A stretch of DNA of 30,209 nt from Deltaproteobacteria bacterium. Lineage in GTDB: Bacteria > Desulfobacterota > DAOWNY01. The first letter of the stretch is position 1. Every line of letters starts with the position of its first letter. The stretch covers positions 1-30,209 of the forward strand of contig DAOWNY010000001.1 of assembly GCA_030642325.1 (NCBI GenBank). Direction: 5' to 3'. The notes below the pieces were generated by a model that did no database searches, had not been told where the DNA came from, and saw nothing but the letters and a program-made list of their open reading frames with translations. Shown piece after piece: positions 8,140-16,774 of the stretch. The translations under genes and the position numbers were made by a program.

Positions 8140-9216
8140 TTATGAAAAAATATCAGGTGGTTTTTTCAAAAACGGTTCAATTTTACCTTTATCGATACAT
8201 TTTTCATAAGCTTCTTCAGAAGATACTTGTTTTTTATGCAGCAAATCCACGATTGAATCGTCCAGGCTCATCATCCCCATCCTCTTTCCGGTTTGAATAA
8301 CGGATGGCAGTTGATATGTCTTGGCTTCCCGGATAAGGTTGGATACTGCCGCAGTGACGATCAGGACCTCCAGGGCGGCGACTCTCCCCTTCTTCTCGGC
8401 CCTTTTTAATAAAGTTTGGGCTACTACCGCCTTCAAGGATTCGGACAGAGTAACCCGTATTTGATCCTGCTGGTCTGCCGGAAAAACATCGATCACCCTG
8501 TCCACAGTTTTGGTTGCACTTTGAGTATGGAGTGTTCCGAAGACAAGATGGCCGGTTGATGAAGCTTCTAGGGCAAGGGAGATGGTCTCTAAATCCCTCA
8601 TCTCTCCCACCAGAATAATATCCGGATCTTCCCGGAGGGCGGCTCTAAGAGCGCTGGAAAATGACTTGGTATGCACTCCCACTTCCCGATGGTTTATTAT
8701 GCATCCCCTGCTTTTATAGACAAATTCAATGGGATCTTCAATTGTTATTATGTGGTCCTTCCTGTTTTTGTTGGCATAATCAATGATGGCTGCAAGGGTG
8801 GTTGATTTACCACTTCCGGTCGGTCCGGTTACCAGCACCAAACCCTTCTGGAGCAAGGCAAACCGATTAATTACCGAAGGAAGCCCCAACTGCTCCACCG
8901 TCAATATTTCACTGGGGATCTCACGAAATACTGCTCCGATACCATATTTCTGTTCGAAAAAGTTGGCACGGTACCTGGCTAATCCAGGAATTTCATAGGC
9001 ATAGTCCAAGTCTCCCGTTTCTTCAAAAACCTTGATTTTAGTTTCCGGGGTAATCTCATAGAGCATCTCTTTCAATTCATCATTTTCCAGGACTTTATAT
9101 TTTATCCTTTCCATGTCGCCCTGGATTCTGAGGATAGGCTGGGAACCGGAGACCAAATGAAGATCGGAAGCTCCCTGTTCATGCATAAGCTTAAAAAAGG
9201 CATCTATTTTAGCCAT
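8140..9216 (-). CDS. pilT: Type IV pilus retraction ATPase PilT
   Basis: 358 residues, close to the usual 345-365. It has ASDLHLVSGSQPILRIQG at the N-terminus, Walker A GPTGSGKST (131-139), Asp box ITIEDPIEF (157-165), Walker B IILVGEMRD (200-208), His box STGHLVFGTLHT (220-231), and the PilT-specific AVSNLIREAKTYQLPSVIQT block required for retraction in known PilTs. It forms a hexamer at the base of the pilus and depolymerises pilin. GGAG lies 7 bases before the ATG. It is probably the upstream gene of a pilT / pilU-like / zinc-ribbon / yggS series. Pilin and assembly genes are not in the window. Confidence 0.96.
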   Translation of the reverse strand: MAKIDAFFKLMHEQGASDLHLVSGSQPILRIQGDMERIKYKVLENDELKEMLYEITPETKIKVFEETGDLDYAYEIPGLARYRANFFEQKYGIGAVFREIPSEILTVEQLGLPSVINRFALLQKGLVLVTGPTGSGKSTTLAAIIDYANKNRKDHIITIEDPIEFVYKSRGCIINHREVGVHTKSFSSALRAALREDPDIILVGEMRDLETISLALEASSTGHLVFGTLHTQSATKTVDRVIDVFPADQQDQIRVTLSESLKAVVAQTLLKRAEKKGRVAALEVLIVTAAVSNLIREAKTYQLPSVIQTGKRMGMMSLDDSIVDLLHKKQVSSEEAYEKCIDKGKIEPFLKKPPDIFS

Positions 9217-9664
9217 GTTATTCTCCGTTATTTGCTTATTTGCTTATTTGATTATGTTTTTTCCGGCACACCTATTTTCCAAACTGTTACGGGTTCGGAA
9301 TAAAGGCTAAACATTTCCGTCTATTTTCCCCCTTAAAATAAAGGTGGTAAAGGGATGAAACGGTAAAGAAAATAGACTAAATTTCCTTTTTACCATATGA
9401 TGACTTAAAATAAAGACTACCTGAAATGCACGCAAAAAATATGCCAAATCAGAGAACATCACACCATTTTATGGTATGCCTCCTTGTAATTTAAACCGAA
9501 AATTTGGGGACGAACCGAATACGGCCGGGAGAGCTGAAAAGATATTTGAAATAAAAAATTGGATTTAAATTGTACGCCGGTCAAGGCAAGGTGAATAAAT
9601 ATTGGGGGAGATGTCAAAAAAAAATAATCCGACTGTCAATTAAATTTCAGGGGTATTGAAAACC
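9217..9664. other. Intergenic region between pilT and rpoN
   Basis: 448 bases, AT-rich, with no gene found on either strand. It holds a tandem ttatttgc-type repeat just upstream of pilT (9230-9252) and an inverted repeat, GTCTATTTTC (9319-9328) with GAAAATAGAC (9368-9377). hpf, which often follows rpoN, is not present. No sigma-54 consensus (TGGCAC-N5-TTGC) was recognised in this stretch. Confidence 0.5.
9319..9377. repeat. Inverted repeat upstream of pilT
   Basis: Ten-base arms GTCTATTTTC and GAAAATAGAC are separated by 39 bases that include CCCCCTT and AAGGTGG, which could extend pairing. The repeat sits about 100-160 bases upstream of pilT on its strand. It could be a regulator site or RNA stem. 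It did not match the c-di-GMP riboswitch consensus that I know. Confidence 0.4.
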
Positions 9665-11098
9665 TCAATTCCTTTCCCTTCTTTTGGATGAAGGGGGAAT
9701 TTTAAGCATTTCACGATATTTGGACACTGTCCTGCGGGCAATGTCAATATCTTTTTTTTGCAGCAAATCGCTGATATGTTGATCACTATACGGTTTTTTA
9801 TGGTCCTCGTTTGCAATTAATTGTCGGAGTGCTTCTTTGACGCTTTCAGAAGCAATTGCCTCTTGACCGATACGATCAAAACCGCCGTTAAAGAAGTATT
9901 TTAACTCGAAAATTCCCTGGGGTGTATGAACGTATTTATTGGTGGTTACCCGGCTGACGGTAGATTCATGCATACCTATATCCTCAGCAACGTCCTTAAG
10001 AATTAAAGGCTTCAAGTGTACAATGCCCTTGTCTAAAAATTCAGTTTGAAATTTCACAATACTTTTGGTAGCCAGGTAAATTGTCCGTTGCCTTTGATGG
10101 ATACTCCTAATCATCCAAAGTGCGGATCGGACTTTTTCCCGAATATAATTTTTTGCCGCGCTTTCAGTGGTTTTTTGTTGCAGGGAATCTAAATAATAGG
10201 AATTAATTTTCAGTTTGGGCATATCTTCTTCATTGAGGGACACCACATAATCGTCTCCAAATTTATACACGAAGATATCCGGCCTGATGTATTGAACTTC
10301 TTCTTCACTATAGGAAATACCAGGCTTTGGATCCATTTGTCCTATTAATTTTATCGAATCAGTCACTTCCTCTAACGATATCCCCAAACTCTTGGCAATT
10401 GCTTGATAATCATGGCTAACCAGTAAGGGGAAATGATTTTCCAAAATTTTTTCTAATGTCGAGCTCTCGAGTTTAAAAAACTTGACCTGGATAAGAAGGC
10501 ATTCCTGAACATCCCTGGCGGCAATCCCTACTGGATCAAATTCTTGAATCTTTTTCAGTACTTTTTCAACTTTCTCTATGCTTGTCTTGTTTTCTGTGAC
10601 GATTTCGTCAAAGGGGATATTCAGGTAGCCGTCTTTGTTTAAGTTGCCGATAATGTAAAGGCCGATATGGCTTTCTTCTTCAGTGAAATCAGATAAACGG
10701 AGTTGCCATGACAAGTGGTCCGTCAACGTTATTTTTTTAGTGAGAACATTTTCATAGGGAAACCCACCTTCATTTTCCCGGGAAGAAGCCGTGTACGAGT
10801 TGCTGCCTACGCTACCTTGACTCTGACCTTCCCATTCTACCTGGTAAATCTTTTTTTCATTGTTTTTAGCTAATTCGGCAGCATTTTCTTTCCGAGCCTG
10901 ATCGGCTTGCAAATTTTTTTCTTCCAGGTAAGATCCGCCTAAATCTTCTTCCAACACAGGGTTTGTTGAAATTTCCTGCTCAATCAAATCCACCAACTCT
11001 GTTCTTTGAAGCTGGAGTAATTTTATTGCCTGTTGAAGCTGGGGCGTCATCACCAGCTGTTGAGTCAAACGAAGGGTCTGTTTAAGTTCCAATGCCAT
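9665..11098 (-). CDS. rpoN: RNA polymerase sigma-54 factor RpoN
   Basis: 477 residues. Region I is the Gln/Leu-rich activator-interacting part (LKQTLRLTQQLVMTPQLQQAIK). An acidic, variable linker follows (about 50-125). The core-binding region includes FDPVGIAARDVQECLLIQ and MDPKPGISY. The DNA-binding region has the helix-turn-helix DVAEDIGMHESTVSRVTTNKY, and the RpoN box ARRTVSKYRE lies at 454-463. Sigma-54 needs AAA+ activators and often drives pilin, flagellar and nitrogen genes. It ends the pyrG-to-lptB series, 26 bases after lptB, an order well known in Proteobacteria. Confidence 0.97.
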   Translation of the reverse strand: MALELKQTLRLTQQLVMTPQLQQAIKLLQLQRTELVDLIEQEISTNPVLEEDLGGSYLEEKNLQADQARKENAAELAKNNEKKIYQVEWEGQSQGSVGSNSYTASSRENEGGFPYENVLTKKITLTDHLSWQLRLSDFTEEESHIGLYIIGNLNKDGYLNIPFDEIVTENKTSIEKVEKVLKKIQEFDPVGIAARDVQECLLIQVKFFKLESSTLEKILENHFPLLVSHDYQAIAKSLGISLEEVTDSIKLIGQMDPKPGISYSEEEVQYIRPDIFVYKFGDDYVVSLNEEDMPKLKINSYYLDSLQQKTTESAAKNYIREKVRSALWMIRSIHQRQRTIYLATKSIVKFQTEFLDKGIVHLKPLILKDVAEDIGMHESTVSRVTTNKYVHTPQGIFELKYFFNGGFDRIGQEAIASESVKEALRQLIANEDHKKPYSDQHISDLLQKKDIDIARRTVSKYREMLKIPPSSKRRERN

Positions 11099-11124
11099 TT
11101 ACTCTTATATCCTTTTCCGGCAAG

Positions 11125-11847
11125 CTATAGTCTGAATTCTTTTCCAAGGTAAACATTTTTGACTGTTTGGTTGTTAGCAATCCGGTCGGGACTCCCCTCC
11201 TCTAAAATTTTTCCCTTGTTTAATATGTAAGCCTTATCGCATACACCCAAGGTCTCCCGAACATTATGATCAGAAATTATTACCCCAATCCCTCTTGTCT
11301 TCAATTGATGGATAATATTTTGAATATCTATTACTGCAATGGGATCAATTCCCGCAAAGGGTTCATCAAGAAGAATGAAATGGGGAGAAGTAACCAAAGC
11401 CCGGGTAATTTCCAACCGACGTCTCTCCCCACCCGAGAGAGAATATGCTTTGTTTTTGGCAAGATGGGATATATCCAACTCCTTTAAAAAACTTTGGAGT
11501 TTTTCTTTTCTTTCTTTTGGGGTAAGCTGCATAGTTTCGAGGATGGCCATAATATTTTCTTCCACCGAAAGCCTTCGAAATACTGACGATTCTTGGGGGA
11601 GGTAGCCGATTCCCAGTCTCGCACGAAGATACATCGGGTATTCGGTAATATCTTTTTCATCCAAATATACTTTGCCCGTTGTAGGTTGGATTAGCCCGAT
11701 CATCATATAAAAGGTAGTAGTTTTGCCCGCACCATTTGGCCCCAGCAGACCAACTACCGAGCCACGTTCTATTGTCAGGCTTACCCCGTCCACAGCTTTT
11801 TTAATTCCAAATGTTTTGGTCAGCCCTTCCGTTGATAGCGTATGCAT
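11125..11847 (-). CDS. lptB: LPS export ABC transporter ATPase LptB
   Basis: 240 residues. Walker A is GPNGAGKTT (36-44), the Q-loop is in IGYLPQESSVFRRLSVEENI, the signature is LSGGE (137-141), Walker B is FILLDEP (157-163), and the switch His is in IISDHNVRE. The LPQESSVFRRL and ERRRLEITRAL segments are typical of LptB rather than other ABC ATPases. It works as a dimer beneath LptF/LptG to extract LPS from the inner membrane. It follows lptA by 6 bases. Its membrane partners are encoded on the opposite strand at 16775-19033. Confidence 0.97.
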   Translation of the reverse strand: MHTLSTEGLTKTFGIKKAVDGVSLTIERGSVVGLLGPNGAGKTTTFYMMIGLIQPTTGKVYLDEKDITEYPMYLRARLGIGYLPQESSVFRRLSVEENIMAILETMQLTPKERKEKLQSFLKELDISHLAKNKAYSLSGGERRRLEITRALVTSPHFILLDEPFAGIDPIAVIDIQNIIHQLKTRGIGVIISDHNVRETLGVCDKAYILNKGKILEEGSPDRIANNQTVKNVYLGKEFRL

Positions 11848-11853
11848 TTTTAG

Positions 11854-12390
11854 TTAGTTTTCCTTTGGATAAATTATCGCATTAACCCTTTTTCCTTTTC
11901 CTCCTTCCACAATGCTTCGATTTTCATCTATGAAAAGAGTTATTGTCTCGCCGCTAACGACATCTTTTCCCTGCCGGATTTTCGGTTTTTTTGTTAAGAC
12001 TACTTTCCTTTCCAGGTTGTAATACACCGCTTCCCCGGAAGTTGCTATCCTGTTCTCGTTTTTCTGTATTATTTTAACATTGCCTTGGGCAACAACCTTT
12101 TCAATCTCTCCCTCCTTTGCGAGATAACTGAGCAAAAGAACATCCGAGTGGATAATCATTTCCCCCTGTCTGGCAGTCACATTACCCTTGAAGGTTATTA
12201 ACCTGTTATTTCTATCGGATTCAAGTCGATCGGAATCAATGGTTATCGGTTGATCACTTAATTTACCTTCAAAGTCCGGCGACGCGGCAACAGATGCAAG
12301 GAAGAAAGATCCGGTATTTAGCAGAATCAAGATAGAAAGAAATATTCCCTTAAAAGACCTCTGGATAAATTGATTGAGTCTGTAAATCAT
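11854..12390 (-). CDS. lptA: Periplasmic LPS bridge protein LptA
   Basis: 178 residues, near the family length. Residues 1-36 look like a signal peptide: basic QRSFKG, a hydrophobic ILSILILLNTGSFFLA-like core, and an SVAAS cleavage area. The OstA/LptA-type beta-jellyroll follows, with DSDRLESDRNNRLITFKGNV, ARQGEMIIHSDVLLLSY, ATSGEAVYYNLERKVVLT and VVSGETITLFIDENRSIVEG. It should oligomerise into the periplasmic bridge from LptC to LptD. A GGAG lies 12-13 bases before the ATG, somewhat far. An unusual 169-base gap separates it from lptC. Confidence 0.93.
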   Translation of the reverse strand: MIYRLNQFIQRSFKGIFLSILILLNTGSFFLASVAASPDFEGKLSDQPITIDSDRLESDRNNRLITFKGNVTARQGEMIIHSDVLLLSYLAKEGEIEKVVAQGNVKIIQKNENRIATSGEAVYYNLERKVVLTKKPKIRQGKDVVSGETITLFIDENRSIVEGGKGKRVNAIIYPKEN

Positions 12391-12559
12391 TTGCAGACTG
12401 GTGCTCCAAAATTCACTAAATTTTATACCCCGCCCGGAGGCTCCGGCCGCTGCGGGAGTTATATCAGAAAAAACTTCGCTTTCTGTGAGGCGGCCTTACT
12501 CCCAAAATAACCACATTTTTAAAACCCCTTCCAGCGGTTTCGCTAAAATAAACACCATG
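12391..12559. other. GC-rich structured gap between lptC and lptA
   Basis: 169 bases in an otherwise tight operon. It contains CCGGAG-G-CTCCGG (12434-12446) and a longer stem-capable pair GGGAGT/ACTCCC around an AT-rich loop with further GGCCGC/GCGGCC-type matches. The base composition is richer in G+C than its surroundings. No gene was recognised; the short plus-strand frame here is not protein-like. Confidence 0.45.
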
Positions 12560-13123
12560 CTAGAAAAGTTTCATATCCAGGAAAGATGATTTTACGTTTT
12601 TCAGGATAGCCAATTTTTCTTTTAATAGATCCATTGTTAATCCGTCCCCTTCAACTCTCATTTTTTCACCGGTTATTTCCACATGATCGGAGGTAATAAT
12701 TTTTTTTTGATCAGCAAGATAGTTTAAAGAATTTGTCCGGAGAATATACCCCCTCGAAGAGGTAGCAACAACATTACCAGTGATTTTTATATCTTTGTTA
12801 TCATTTGATATTGTTCCTCGCTCTCCTGTAAGGGTGATCGTTCCCCCCCCTTGATCATAAAACGTCGCCTTTACCTTTATGAGTTCAGTATAACTCTTTT
12901 TTTTAAAATATTGGGCGGAATCGGCTATAAGCTCCCATGCTTTTTTTTCTGCGTTGGTTTGAGTATAATGAATTTTATCTATGCTAAGGTCGGCAGAGGA
13001 GGGAGTCGGAATGCCGGATAAGGAATCGGTTTTGCCTTGATTGCGATTTACGGCAAAAGTCACCACTGAAACCGTAATCATTGCTATTATTGAAAATATT
13101 AAAAATTGTTTAATCCTTTTCAC
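12560..13123 (-). CDS. lptC: LPS export protein LptC (YrbK)
   Basis: 187 residues, matching the family. One N-terminal membrane anchor (about 5-25, FLIFSIIAMITVSVVTFAV) is followed by a periplasmic beta-jellyroll: ADLSIDKIHYTQTNAEKKAW, ELIADSAQYFKKKSYTELIK, TFYDQGGGTITLTGERGTIS, GNVVATSSRGYILRTNSLNY and IITSDHVEITGEKMRVEGDG. It should receive LPS from LptB2FG and pass it to LptA. It sits between kdsC and lptA in the expected place. Sequence identity in this family is low, so the call rests on layout and context together. Confidence 0.9.
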   Translation of the reverse strand: MKRIKQFLIFSIIAMITVSVVTFAVNRNQGKTDSLSGIPTPSSADLSIDKIHYTQTNAEKKAWELIADSAQYFKKKSYTELIKVKATFYDQGGGTITLTGERGTISNDNKDIKITGNVVATSSRGYILRTNSLNYLADQKKIITSDHVEITGEKMRVEGDGLTMDLLKEKLAILKNVKSSFLDMKLF

Positions 13124-13174
13124 TGAAAGGTCAACCTCGCAAGATGCTATAGATTATTAAAGGATCACTCTTTT

Positions 13175-13696
13175 TTATCGGGAAAAGTATCGCCTGGTGA
13201 CCTCCTCCCAGCGATTCTGGGCCTTAAGTATCAGTTCACAAACCTCTCGAACCGCCCCTTCTCCTCCTTTTTTTTGGGTGACGTAGTCAGCTGCCTCCCT
13301 TACTTCGTCTACCCCGTCAGCTACTGCGACTGAAAATCCTGCCCTTCTTAGGGGGGGAAGATCCACGAGGTCATCCCCAACGTAGCAAACCTCCTGGTCG
13401 GTTAACCCTTTCTCGAGGAGAATTTTATCATATATTTTTATTTTATCGAGAATCCTCTGGTAAACCATGGTGATCCCCAGATCTTTTGCCCGATGAAGCA
13501 GTGCCTCCGATTTTCTACCGGTAATTAATGCCACATCAATATTGCATCTCATCAGAAGTTTCAGGCCGTGTCCGTCCTTAATGTCAAAGGACTTGGCTTC
13601 CCCGCCCTGGTCGTTGTAAATAACTTTTCCGTCTGTCAAGACACCATCAACGTCTAAAAGGAGCATTTTAATTTTTTTGGCTGCTTTCAATACCAT
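13175..13696 (-). CDS. kdsC: 3-deoxy-D-manno-octulosonate 8-phosphate phosphatase KdsC
   Basis: 173 residues. This is a HAD-type phosphatase with the nucleophile motif LLLDVDGVLTDG (Asp15, Asp17), the ALITGRKSEALLHRAKDLGI motif with its Thr and Arg, and the third motif CYVGDDLVDLPPL. The SFDIKDGHGLKLL block is typical of KdsC tetramers. It makes KDO from KDO-8-phosphate for the LPS inner core. It begins 5 bases after kdsA ends. The ribosome site is poor, so translation may be coupled. Confidence 0.96.
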   Translation of the reverse strand: MVLKAAKKIKMLLLDVDGVLTDGKVIYNDQGGEAKSFDIKDGHGLKLLMRCNIDVALITGRKSEALLHRAKDLGITMVYQRILDKIKIYDKILLEKGLTDQEVCYVGDDLVDLPPLRRAGFSVAVADGVDEVREAADYVTQKKGGEGAVREVCELILKAQNRWEEVTRRYFSR

Positions 13697-13701
13697 TTTT
13701 T

Positions 13702-14523
13702 TTAATTTTTTGCAATTTTATCGATTTTGACCAGTTGTTCCATCAATTTTGGAACCATGTCCAGATTGATGGAGTTCGGCCCATCACACAAAGCTTTTTC
13801 CGGATCTTTGTGCACTTCTAAAAAAATTCCATCAATCCCCGTTCCCACCGCCGCCCGGGCTAAAACAGGGACAAATTTCCTTTCTCCACCGGATGATTGT
13901 CCTTTTCCTCCGGGTAATTGAACGCTGTGGGTTGCATCGAAAACCACGGGAAAACCGAAACTCCTCATGATGGGAAGGGACCTCATGTCAGCCACAAGAT
14001 TATTGTATCCAAAGGATGTCCCCCTTTCGGTGATAATAATATTATCATTTCCCACTGATTGCAGCTTTTCTATCACATGCTTCATGTCCCACGGAGCAAG
14101 GAACTGCCCTTTTTTTACGTTGATTATCTTCATTGTCCGGGCAACCGAAATAATAAAATCGGTCTGGCGGCAAAGGAAGGCAGGAACCTGTATAACATCC
14201 AATACTTCAGCTGCTTCATCGATTTCCTCAAACCGGTGGACGTCTGAAAGAACCGGAATTCCCAGACCATCCTTAATTTCTCTCAAAATTTTTAGCCCTT
14301 CAGTCAACCCCGGACCACGAAAAGATCCCACTGAAGTACGGTTAGCCTTATCGTAGGATGATTTAAAAATAAATGGTATATTCAATTCAGCCGTTATTTT
14401 TTTGAGAATACCTGCGATACGGATAGTTTCCCGGGGATCCTCAATTACACAGGGACCGGCAATGAGAAACAAAGGTCTATTGCCGCCTATTTCCATGGAA
14501 TCAAAGGTTATTTTTTTTATCAA
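13702..14523 (-). CDS. kdsA: 3-deoxy-8-phosphooctulonate synthase KdsA
   Basis: 273 residues from a TTG start that directly abuts the pyrG stop codon; an ATG nine codons in is an alternative. It joins PEP and arabinose 5-phosphate to make KDO-8-phosphate. Family motifs are IAGPCVIED, SSYDKANRTSVGSFRGPG, VKKGQFLAPWDMKHV, ERGTSFGYNNLV and FDATHSVQLPGG. Cys25 in AGPCVIE occupies the position that separates the metal-dependent class (Cys) from the metal-independent class (Asn), so this should be the metal-dependent type. It lies between pyrG and kdsC. Confidence 0.97.
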   Translation of the reverse strand: MIKKITFDSMEIGGNRPLFLIAGPCVIEDPRETIRIAGILKKITAELNIPFIFKSSYDKANRTSVGSFRGPGLTEGLKILREIKDGLGIPVLSDVHRFEEIDEAAEVLDVIQVPAFLCRQTDFIISVARTMKIINVKKGQFLAPWDMKHVIEKLQSVGNDNIIITERGTSFGYNNLVADMRSLPIMRSFGFPVVFDATHSVQLPGGKGQSSGGERKFVPVLARAAVGTGIDGIFLEVHKDPEKALCDGPNSINLDMVPKLMEQLVKIDKIAKN

Positions 14524-16128
14524 CTAATTACCTCTGTTTTCAAGTGATGCCCTGATAAACTCTCGAAACATGGGATGAGGGGTTATGGGTCGCGACTTGA
14601 ATTCGGGATGAAACTGGCAGCCGAAAAACCATGGATGATCTTTGACCTCAATGATTTCCACCAATTCTCCATCGGGCGACATACCGCTTAATATTAAACC
14701 ATGGCCGGCAAGGATATCTTTATAGGCGTTATTAAATTCAAACCGGTGCCGGTGTCGTTCGGAAATATTTTGTTTTCCATAAATTGCGGCTGCTTTTGAG
14801 CCCTTTTTTAAAACGCAGGGATATGCCCCCAGCCTCATGGTCCCACCCTTATCGGCAATTCCCTTTTGCCCCGGAAGCAAATTAATCACAGGGTAAGGGG
14901 TGTCGGCAGCAAATTCGCTGCTGTTTGCATCCTTTAATCCGCAGACATTCTTAGCAAATTCCACCACTGCCAATTGCATTCCCAGGCAGATCCCCAAAAA
15001 AGGGATCTTTTTTTCCCTTGCATAACAAATTGCCTCTATTTTTCCCGCGATTCCCCGCTCTCCAAAACCACCGGGAACCAGAATTCCGTCAATTGCGGAC
15101 AAGAAGGAATCGGCTCCCTTGTCCTCTATCTTTTCGGAATCGACGTAAACCAGCTCTACATTGCTGCAATTAGAAATTCCACCGTGGATCAACGCTTCAT
15201 TTAAACTTTTGTAAGCATCGGTAAGACTAACATATTTTCCCACTATTGCGATTGTCACTTTATGTTTTAATGCCTTTATTTTTTGATTCAACTCCTCCCA
15301 CTTTTCCAAGCGGGGTGCCCTGGTCCAGATATTCAGCAATTCAACAATCTTGTCATCCAGGCCTTCCTGATGGAAAACAACGGGAACTTCGTAAACACTC
15401 TCCACATCCCGGGCGGTTATGACCGCATCTTTATCAACATTGCAAAAGAGAGCGATCTTCAGTTTTACCTCGGGCGGAAGAATGCGGTCGGTACGGCAAA
15501 GCAGTATATCGGGTTGGATACCGATTTCCTGCAGGGATTTTACGCTATGCTGGGTCGGCTTTGTTTTAACCTCCCCGGCGGTAGGAAGAAAGGGAACCAG
15601 GGTAAGGTGAATATAAAGAACGTTCTCTTTTCCAATATCGAATTTAAACTGTCGAATTGCCTCCAGAAATGGTAAGCTTTCAATATCACCAACCGTTCCC
15701 CCGATTTCAATTATTGCTATATCAACTCCCTTAGTTATTGCTAATATATGCCTTTTTATCTCATCGGTGATATGGGGGATTACCTGAACAGTTTTTCCCA
15801 GGTATTCACCCTGCCTTTCTTTGGAAATAACTGAATCATAAATTTGTCCGGTTGTAAAATTATTTTTTTTTCCAAGCACTGAATTGGTAAATCTTTCGTA
15901 GTGACCCAGATCCAGATCCGTTTCCGCACCGTCATCGGTCACAAAAACTTCACCATGCTGAAAAGGATTCATGGTGCCGGGGTCTACGTTGATGTAAGGG
16001 TCCAGTTTTTGGAGAGAAATTTTTAATCCTCTACTTTCCATTAATGCCCCGATGGAAGCGGAAGACAGGCCCTTTCCCAGGGAAGAAAGAACCCCGCCGG
16101 TTACGAAAATAATTTTTGCTTTCACCAC
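14524..16128 (-). CDS. pyrG: CTP synthase
   Basis: 534 residues. The N-terminal synthetase domain (1 to about 270) has VTGGVLSSLGKGLSSASIG and KLDPYINVDPGTMNPFQHGE with the nucleotide and metal sites. The glutamine amidotransferase domain (about 290-534) has GGFGERGI, the nucleophile Cys381 in FLGICLGMQLAVVE, and FGCQFHPEFKSRP with the His/Glu of the triad. It converts UTP to CTP, which is needed among other things for CMP-KDO. The start is GTG at 16128 (a second GTG follows) with GGGAG about 7 bases upstream. It is the first gene of the minus-strand LPS/rpoN series. Confidence 0.98.
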   Translation of the reverse strand: MVKAKIIFVTGGVLSSLGKGLSSASIGALMESRGLKISLQKLDPYINVDPGTMNPFQHGEVFVTDDGAETDLDLGHYERFTNSVLGKKNNFTTGQIYDSVISKERQGEYLGKTVQVIPHITDEIKRHILAITKGVDIAIIEIGGTVGDIESLPFLEAIRQFKFDIGKENVLYIHLTLVPFLPTAGEVKTKPTQHSVKSLQEIGIQPDILLCRTDRILPPEVKLKIALFCNVDKDAVITARDVESVYEVPVVFHQEGLDDKIVELLNIWTRAPRLEKWEELNQKIKALKHKVTIAIVGKYVSLTDAYKSLNEALIHGGISNCSNVELVYVDSEKIEDKGADSFLSAIDGILVPGGFGERGIAGKIEAICYAREKKIPFLGICLGMQLAVVEFAKNVCGLKDANSSEFAADTPYPVINLLPGQKGIADKGGTMRLGAYPCVLKKGSKAAAIYGKQNISERHRHRFEFNNAYKDILAGHGLILSGMSPDGELVEIIEVKDHPWFFGCQFHPEFKSRPITPHPMFREFIRASLENRGN

Positions 16129-16774
16129 AATTTCTCCCTTACTAGCAAAATTTATACCACTTTATTAAGCGCCAAGTCAAGAATATAAAAATAATACCTC
16201 AAATTTTAACCCAAGGTCAATGTGGTCAAGCCTGCGCATGGATCTTAATTAAAGCGGTCAACAGTCAAACGTGGACTTGATCCATCCTTTTTTATCTTGG
16301 AACTTTAAACCTTAGGACAGTTGCCAAAGATTTTTTTTTCCAGTATAAAAGAAGAAACGATGTTTTGGTTCCGGTATGTCCGGGTTATCTTGTTTTGGGA
16401 AAATATTTCGAGATCATTTAATGAAACCGGTCGCTGCAAACAGTTGCCGCAATTTTTCGACCTTGTGCGGTTAGGTATTAGCTATTTAAGTGTTAGCTTT
16501 TGCATGAAACCATTCAACGGCCGGTTGATCTCATTACATTTGCCGATCTAATTCCAACCTTAAGTTGAGCGATCAGCTGTCAGCACACAAACGTTTAGCT
16601 TTTGAAAAACCGAGGTATTACGACAGCTTGAAAAACACTCAATAGGTTAAAATTTGTAATAGCAAAAGATCCTGTGATTATTTTGTCTAATAGCTGACTG
16701 CTAAAGGCTAACCGCACAACTTGCAATTTTTGTTATGCAGTGTTACTTAAGCCGATTTAAAAAAAATATTAAAG
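16129..16774. other. Divergent intergenic region between pyrG and lptF
   Basis: 646 bases holding the promoters of both the pyrG series (minus) and lptFG (plus), with family-A copy A3 at 16464-16718. A3 ends only 56 bases before the lptF ATG, so the lptF promoter may be within or at the edge of the element. I could not pick out reliable -35/-10 boxes. No gene is recognised; a 76-codon plus-strand frame here overlaps the repeat and is not protein-like. Confidence 0.6.
16464..16718 (-). repeat. Family-A MITE-like element, copy A3 (inverted)
   Basis: A 255-base copy in reverse orientation to A1 and A2. It has the best ends of the three: TGTGCGGTTAG at the left and CTAACCGCACA at the right are a perfect 11-base terminal inverted repeat (12 bases if the flanking T/A is counted). 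The 9-base string gcaattttt lies just outside on both sides (about 16449-16457 and 16723-16731), set off by a few bases from the ends. This could be a target-site duplication or chance. Confidence 0.82.

Noticed and set aside
9217..9420. c-di-GMP riboswitch ahead of pilT
   Set aside because: The minus-strand leader does not fit the GEMM consensus as I know it.
16321..16551. 76-codon plus-strand reading frame between pyrG and lptF
   Set aside because: About half of it is family-A repeat sequence; no ribosome site or recognisable domain.
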